Below, piece by piece: positions 57,121-64,000 of a stretch of 64,000 nucleotides of DNA. Below the pieces are notes generated by a model, which saw only the letters and a list, made by a program, of their open reading frames with translations, was not told the DNA's origin and ran no database searches. The stretch is from Parasitella parasitica (Eukaryota > Mucoromycota > Mucoromycetes > Mucorales > Mucoraceae). Made by a program: the position numbers and the translations under genes. How positions within the stretch are numbered: the first letter of the stretch is position 1; every line of letters starts with the position of its first letter. The DNA is taken from positions 64,938-128,937 of the forward strand of contig MU619326.1 in the NCBI GenBank assembly GCA_025201805.1. Reading direction: 5' to 3'.

Positions 57121-58080
57121 ATGCAAACGACAAGATTGTTCGCACCAGCAGCAGGTCTGTTCAAAGGTCTTGCTAAAGCTCACACTCAAACTTCTGCTAT
57201 TGGCATCAGCGGCCAGCGTCTTTTCTCAATTACATTTCAAACTAGAAACGAAGACACAATAAAGACCCCTGAAGCCGTCGAAGCTGCAGCTGGAGAGGAT
57301 GTAATCGAAGAAGTAGAAGAAGCGGAACCTGTCAAACTTTCAAGAAGAAGGCGTGCTTTTCATGATTGGGCTAATGGCAACGGCTCCAAATATAGCAGAC
57401 CTTCCAAGGGCACCACCAATTATTTAGATTCCTCAAAGGTAATACATTTACCTCAATTATACTTTTGAATCTGTCAAAATTGACTAATTTCTCTGTTAGC
57501 CTTTCCCTAATAACCCTCTATTCCAACCAGGAACTCCTCTTTCTGACACTCGTCGTCAAGAAATCTATGATGCCTTTATTGCTGATCCAGAGGAATGGTC
57601 TGTTCGGAAACTTGCTACTAAATTCGGCATCTCCCTGAAGAGAGTTGAAGCAGTTTTAACATTAAAGGCTTCAGAGAAGGAAATGGAGAAAAATGTAAGT
57701 GATACTCATGCTGGGTGTGTATGGTACGCTGAATTTACATATAAAAATAGGGTATTGCTTTACAAAGGAAATTCAACAAGGGCATGGAACAGCTTATGGG
57801 TATAGATCAAGCTATTGAGTCATTGAAGGAGCCCTTGATTGATATTTTCCCTGCTGTTGGAAAACCCAGATTCAAGACATTACAGGAGGATGCTTCTTTC
57901 AGCCCAAAGGATGCTGCGGATGTTCTCGGACGTATTCCTTTCAAGGATCTTGAAAGACGTGTGATTGCGTCTGAACAAGCTGAATTCACCTTGCCCTCAC
58001 CACCTACAACTTTAGAAGCTTCTAACGAAAACAAACCTACAAAGCGTCGTAAATTTGTTATTGTAGATACTAGTTCTTAG
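57121..58080 (+). CDS. BOT1: Mitochondrial small-subunit ribosomal protein mS45 (Bot1 family)
   Basis: This is the fungal mitoribosome protein first described as the S. pombe respiration regulator Bot1. The start MQTTRLFAPAAGLFKGLAKA begins a basic mitochondrial presequence. The family core follows: RRRRAFHDWANGNGSKYSRP and TTNYLDSSK, then after an intron (57440-57499) PFPNNPLFQPGTPLSDTRRQ, EIYDAFIADPEEWSVRKLAT and FGISLKRVEAVLTLKASE. A second intron (57695-57750) leads to GIALQRKFNKGMEQLMG and a C-terminal region ending VIVDTSS. SVRKLATKFGIS is a helix-turn-helix-like element seen in the family. TAG ends at 58080. Confidence 0.85.
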
Positions 58081-58580
58081 AAATATTATTGTACTTGAAA
58101 AAATAAATCTTGCACCCTTATTTTTCTTGATATTTTACCCATGCTTGCATGTGCTTGTATTTTTTAAGCGTTAATTTCATAAGGCTCGTGCGGTAAGTTT
58201 CTCTTTTCATGCTGCATCTCTACAGAGATCAAAAGTACGAAAGCTGGATAGATTAGCACATCTAATCCAATGACAGCAATAACTTTCTGAAAAGATAACC
58301 TTGATTGTAAACTATTCATTTTTAAGGCTCAAACTTGATTTTATTTATCTTTTTAGGTTCCTAATGTTGTTACTATGGATACCATATATTTAATATGTCT
58401 GGAAATATGTCAAATAACTCAACTGCCTACATATCTTTGACATGGCGAACCTTCTTGGTTACATTTGCTACTGTATCCGTGTGACGCATTTCATGACTTT
58501 TTTTTGCCACAAAGAAGAGCAACTTTTTTCGCTTCTAACAATCTATCAAACTTTTTCTTGGACCACACTAATACGAAATA
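58081..58580. other. Intergenic / promoter region of RVB2
   Basis: About 500 bp between two plus-strand genes; no coding sequence, RNA gene or clear regulatory element was seen. Confidence 0.5.
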
Positions 58581-60272
<1,692 letters not shown>

Positions 60273-60563
60273 AAAGGAATAAATAAATGCTTTAAATATA
60301 TAAAAAACGATCGTTTGGTAGAACTATTTACTTTCGTATTTATGTTTATATTGATCTGGGGCAATTAGCTATAGGATCAATGCAGATAAAAGATTATTAT
60401 AGCTTGAATCAGATGTTATCTTCAAGCCTTACAATTTTTGTGATTTGGGCCGTTTTGTACGGCAAAGCATAATTCCATCAGTCCAGCCAAAATTGCCTAG
60501 CGCAAAATTAGCGCTAATTTAGCAAGTACGAAACATTGTTGCACCTGTTATAAAATGTGTTTA
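60273..60563. other. Convergent 3' intergenic region
   Basis: Region between the converging RVB2 and KRE9-like genes; no coding sequence seen. Confidence 0.5.
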
Positions 60564-61449
60564 TTAAAGTAATAAATAAATGGTAGCAGCCAAAAATGTG
60601 CTCGCAAAAGCAACGCTAGGCAATATGATATTTGAGCTGCTGCTAGGTTCTGTAGAGACAGCAATCACAACAGCAGCATTATTCTCTGCTGCTGATGCCA
60701 TTGCGGAATTCATAGAATAAGACGCTGTTGTTGTACTTGTTGTGTTTGCAGCAGGTTCACCAACTAATTTACCAACACCCCATGGAATCTTAGCCCCATC
60801 TGGTTGAATGGCATTTTCAGGCTTGACTAGTTTTCCATCAGGACCAGCGATACCAAATCTTGTGGTCCACGCATTTTGACCCTTTTCTGCAGGTTGAAAA
60901 AAACTGAATAAAATTTCCGATGATTGTATCATATCACCTACCATTTGTAAACATAAGAAAATAAACAGCTGCATGAGGTTCGACTTCTGGAGCTGTCCAG
61001 TTGAATGACTTGATGGTACTAGCATCCAAATCCTATATTTAATTCTGTGAGTGCGTTGTTAAAACAAAAAGTAAAAATACTACTATACTCGAGCAACATT
61101 TTTCAAGAACTTTTGACTATTATTGTCTCCCGTCATAAAATCTGCCTTGTTGATAAGAAAATCACGCAAACATTGTCATGATCTAGAAGCCTTACCGATT
61201 TTGAATTTTCTCCAATTTTTTTCCATGGGTGGAGATTGTTTATCATTAACTATATATAAAAATATAAAGGAATCGCACATTGAGTGAAATAACACAAACG
61301 CAACTTCAGATATAATATTTACACCAAGTTATATCATATGATTGACCAGACTTCCAAATAGTTCCAGGCTCAGGGTAATTTGGAGCCATATTTGCTTGAA
61401 CATAGCAGCAAAATACGAGTGCAGTAACTGCTAATTTAGTCAGAATCAT
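60564..61449 (-). CDS. KRE9/KNH1-like GPI-anchored cell-wall protein
   Basis: This is a secreted protein with the Ig-like Kre9/Knh1 N-terminal domain found in Ser/Thr-rich GPI proteins of fungi. ATG 61447-61449 starts the signal peptide MILTKLAVTALVFCCYVQAN. Next is the domain onset YPEPGTIWKSGQSYDITW. After an intron, KQSPPMEKNWRKFKIDFMTG and SFNWTAPEVEPHAAVYFLMF lead to TNEKGQNAWTTRFGIAGPDG once the intron between the two halves is removed (acceptor ctgcag, near 60894). A Ser/Thr/Ala-rich linker follows. The end is a hydrophobic GPI-signal tail, SVAFASTFLAATIYLLL, at 60564. Five exons are implied. A role in beta-glucan or wall assembly is by family only. Confidence 0.82.
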
Positions 61450-61878
61450 TTAGAAAATACAGAAATAAGACATATCACGGATAAATATCAATTTATATAA
61501 AATAACAGCTTGTTTTTACATGATATATACAAATATGCATTCCTTTTTATTAGATAATATCAAAATAACACATTGACACAAATATCTGGAATATATTTGG
61601 CAGAATGATGCCATATGAAGCGTTATCATCTGTTTTTGCAGATATCGTTTGTTTTCTGTTTCGAAATACAGCAAAATGATCAAATCTGGTCGAATTGATT
61701 GATTCTCTCTAGTAAACGCAACGCTAGCTTTCAAGTAATTTTTTCTGTTGGTGGTTACTTGAAGGCGAAAACACTTTTTTTTTTAGTAAGCCTAGGAAAC
61801 CAAGAGAAATGTATCAAGCAGAAGCATTATTTTTTTATGAGCAAAATTAAAAGTTGGGAAAACTCTGCCTGCAAAGTT
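61450..61878. other. Intergenic region, no gene seen
   Basis: AT-rich DNA upstream of the KRE9-like gene and downstream of the WDR48 gene; no coding sequence supported. Confidence 0.5.
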
Positions 61879-64000
61879 TTATTCATCAACAGGTTTCTTT
61901 AAACGATAGCAAAGTGGAATATCACCACTTGTTTTTAATATATGCTGTTTTATAGCTGCAAGGGTCATTGTTGGTGTAAGAACAGTGTCTCCACATAATA
62001 GTTCAATTGAATCATCTTCTATTGAAAGTTTTTCAGAAATGTATTGGATGAGCTTTCTAACTCGCAATACTCGATTAGCTAATAATCGATTATTCGGACT
62101 AGTAAAAAATGTGAATTGTAATTCGACCGTGCCAAAATTCTTAAACTTACCCTCCCGGAAGTTCATCCAAATCTGATCCTGTTGCAGGTTTCAAAACAAA
62201 TGTCAATTTGATAGTTTCTTTGGGCGGTGTTTTATTCTACAGGGAGATCAGTACTTGAACAAGCAAACTGCAGCGTATACTTACATATAAAAGATAGGAT
62301 AACAGCCATGATGGCGCATCATTGATGATGGCTCCAGTATCCTCACCAACTGATCCAACAGTACCGCGATATAGGTCTATGCCTGTAGAGGCTTCTGCAC
62401 TCTCTTCTGCTACAATTATCATCGTAGAAGAAGGAATCACTATAGGCGGGAAATCTTCTAAATGTGGTGGTGTATAACATTCTAATTTAATCTCTTCAAT
62501 GTCCTTTAATTTACTGTCCTCTGATGATTTGCCTTCGCCGCTGCTATCAGATTTAGCATTTTGTGGTTGAGTTGATGGCTGTGGATTTGGCTGATGTGGT
62601 GCGTTCTCTTCAGTAGGCGTAGTAGAGGTACTGATTGAAGTAGAGGATGTTGTAGGGACCACTAATTCATTACCAGGTAACTCATTCGTTGGTACTCGGG
62701 ATAATTTAGCCTTGACAGATAGGCTTTTCAATCTATTCATAAAGGTTCCACCAGTTGGAGAGGTAGGGGATGTTGGAAGAGCAGCAGGTGGTGGCAACTG
62801 AACAGATGATTCCCTACGTATAGATGTATGATGAGCTCCAGAGAAATAATCTAATTGAGGAGGGTTTGAAGATGGTGGTGCTGTAAATGGACCATTAAAT
62901 TGGGTAGCTTGAGGTGAAGATGGTAAAAATGGGGATTGATCTCCAGTATTTGTTGTTACAGCAAGGCGAGGATATTTAGGTTCATGTGCACTCACATTTA
63001 GTGGTGGCGGTATGCTGATTGAAGCAACAGAAGGTACAGATTCTGGAATAGCTTTCTCTTCGCCAGGTGTTTGAACTGTTTTACTTTTTACTGATTCTGG
63101 TCTGTCTGGTTGATCATCTCCATAACTTGCTTTCCCTTCACTTTCATTTTTAAGTTCTTGCTCGATGAATTTTTCGAATAAATGTACGAGTACCCATTTC
63201 CCGAGATTTACTGCATAAAAAAAAAGGGGCGCGTCAATGATACTACACTCTCAAGAAACTCGTATTTACATCTTTGATCTTCTCTAACTTGATAATTATC
63301 GGGTAATTCGACTTCATCAGCATACATTTCACAATCAAAACAATTGAATTCATGTAGTTGAACAGTGATAGCCTAATATAATAAGACATCAATCGGGGTA
63401 TACTAAGAATAAGAGTTGACCTTACGCCAATCTTGGTGTCGATTGAGCACCATGCTGGAAAGCTTTCAAGACTGTTGATATCTTGAGCAACATCCTCCAA
63501 ATCTCTCTTGCCAAAGCTTTTTATTTGTATACACTGATGATTCATGGTAATTAGAATTACTGATTTGGTAGTTCATCGTTTTCATATTACCTTAGTCAAG
63601 TCCCACAGGGCAATCTCCCCATTCGTATCTTTTGTCAAGAGATGGCGTCGATTATGTAGAATCAAGTGTGATGTGATCCCAGGTTTACCAGTAATAACAT
63701 AATCGGGTGTAACTCTTAAAGGTAGTAACGAATCGCCATTGTCTAAATCATCGTCTTGATAGCTCATTGGAATTGAGAGGACTGATCCAGCATACATGGT
63801 AGTTTGATCACTTGGAACAAAAGTATCTCCAACTTGTGGAGAGTACGCAGATTTAGCGGGTGGTAATGATATCAGTGCAGAATTTGGGATTTCAGGATTG
63901 AAATTGGAACGAGGTAAAATTTGACGAGAGGCAATTGAAGGGATAGATAACTACAAAAGATGCATTCATTGTTGTGTGTTTTTTTTTTTTTTTTTTTTTT
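61879..64000 (-). CDS. WDR48: WDR48/UAF1-type WD-repeat activator of deubiquitinases, C-terminal part
   Basis: This is a cofactor that stimulates USP1/USP12-type deubiquitinases (Bun107 in S. pombe). The minus-strand gene enters from the right edge, so its start and most WD repeats are missing. Visible are late beta-propeller parts, [20 protein letters not shown] and [11 protein letters not shown] (about 63600-63720), and [37 protein letters not shown] and [20 protein letters not shown] long Pro/Ser/Thr-rich disordered linker follows (about 62440-63120). The C-terminal ubiquitin-like domain has [60 protein letters not shown] and [12 protein letters not shown], ending at TAA 61879-61881. WD tail plus SUMO-like C-terminus is diagnostic. 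Introns include about 62099-62154 and 63546-63590. Confidence 0.87.
63979..64000 (+). repeat. Poly-T run at the window edge
   Basis: The window ends in 22 consecutive T residues, inside or next to an intron of the WDR48 gene on the minus strand (poly-A there). It may be genuine or an assembly edge. Confidence 0.7.

Noticed and set aside
60894-60938. In-frame continuation of the KRE9-like ORF through SSEILFSFFQPAEKG
   Set aside because: An upstream in-frame stop blocks it from the previous exon; the ctgcag acceptor restores TNEKGQNAW in frame.

Overview
The window is about 64 kb of nuclear DNA from a filamentous fungus. It is AT-rich, with many short (about 50-80 nt) GT-AG introns, compact gene spacing and long homopolymer or glutamine-codon runs. 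Gene content (an ARF6-type GTPase, TRAP-alpha, LAMTOR2, RAD51C, WDR48, a Bot1/mS45 mitoribosomal protein) and intron style fit an early-diverging fungus, most likely Mucoromycota/Mucorales. That placement is an inference from gene content and architecture; no marker gene was compared. I saw no bacterial, phage or CRISPR features, no rRNA and no convincing tRNA.

Layout. 1-7.7 kb: 3' part of importin-beta (KAP95), a RAD51C-like recombinase paralogue, TRAP-alpha, an unresolved stretch, then LAMTOR2. 7.7-10.7 kb: gene-poor DNA with frame-broken coding-like remnants. 10.7-20.1 kb: a dense housekeeping block of a small Lys-rich protein, the SQS1 R3H/G-patch protein, a PARP-type zinc-finger protein, TSR2, RPA3, pyrroline-5-carboxylate reductase, phosducin-like protein, ARF6 and an ECHDC1-like crotonase. 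Neighbours there are mostly convergent (16-30 bp apart) or head-to-head (126-250 bp). 21.2-27.4 kb: a three-RRM protein with a C-terminal MLLE domain and long poly-Q tracts, divergent from an Atg1/ULK-like kinase. 27.7-32.8 kb: a decayed actin-related (ARP4-type) pseudogene and then a gene desert. 32.8-42.9 kb: Zn2Cys6 factor, mitochondrial carrier, IKS1 kinase, ribosomal protein uL14 and an OSH4/KES1 oxysterol-binding protein. 43-48.6 kb: mostly degenerate DNA with one possible Ser-rich gene. 48.6-54.5 kb: one 1,867-residue SEL1-repeat protein with an N-myristoylation signal. 55.9-64 kb: an unnamed mitochondrial protein, BOT1/mS45, RVB2, a KRE9/KNH1-like GPI protein and the C-terminal part of WDR48/UAF1.

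Most genes act independently in housekeeping pathways. Loose themes are ribosome biogenesis (SQS1, TSR2, uL14 and possibly the Lys-rich protein), DNA repair and replication (RAD51C, RPA3, RVB2, WDR48, PARP-type zinc finger) and TOR/autophagy (LAMTOR2, ATG1). The least ordinary items are the giant myristoylated SEL1 protein, the Rrm4-like RNA-binding protein, the ARP4 relic, and several unusual exon structures: an ATG-only exon, 10-, 28-, 29- and 31-nt exons, and stopless introns whose length is a multiple of three. Exon boundaries were read by eye from splice consensus and reading-frame continuity.
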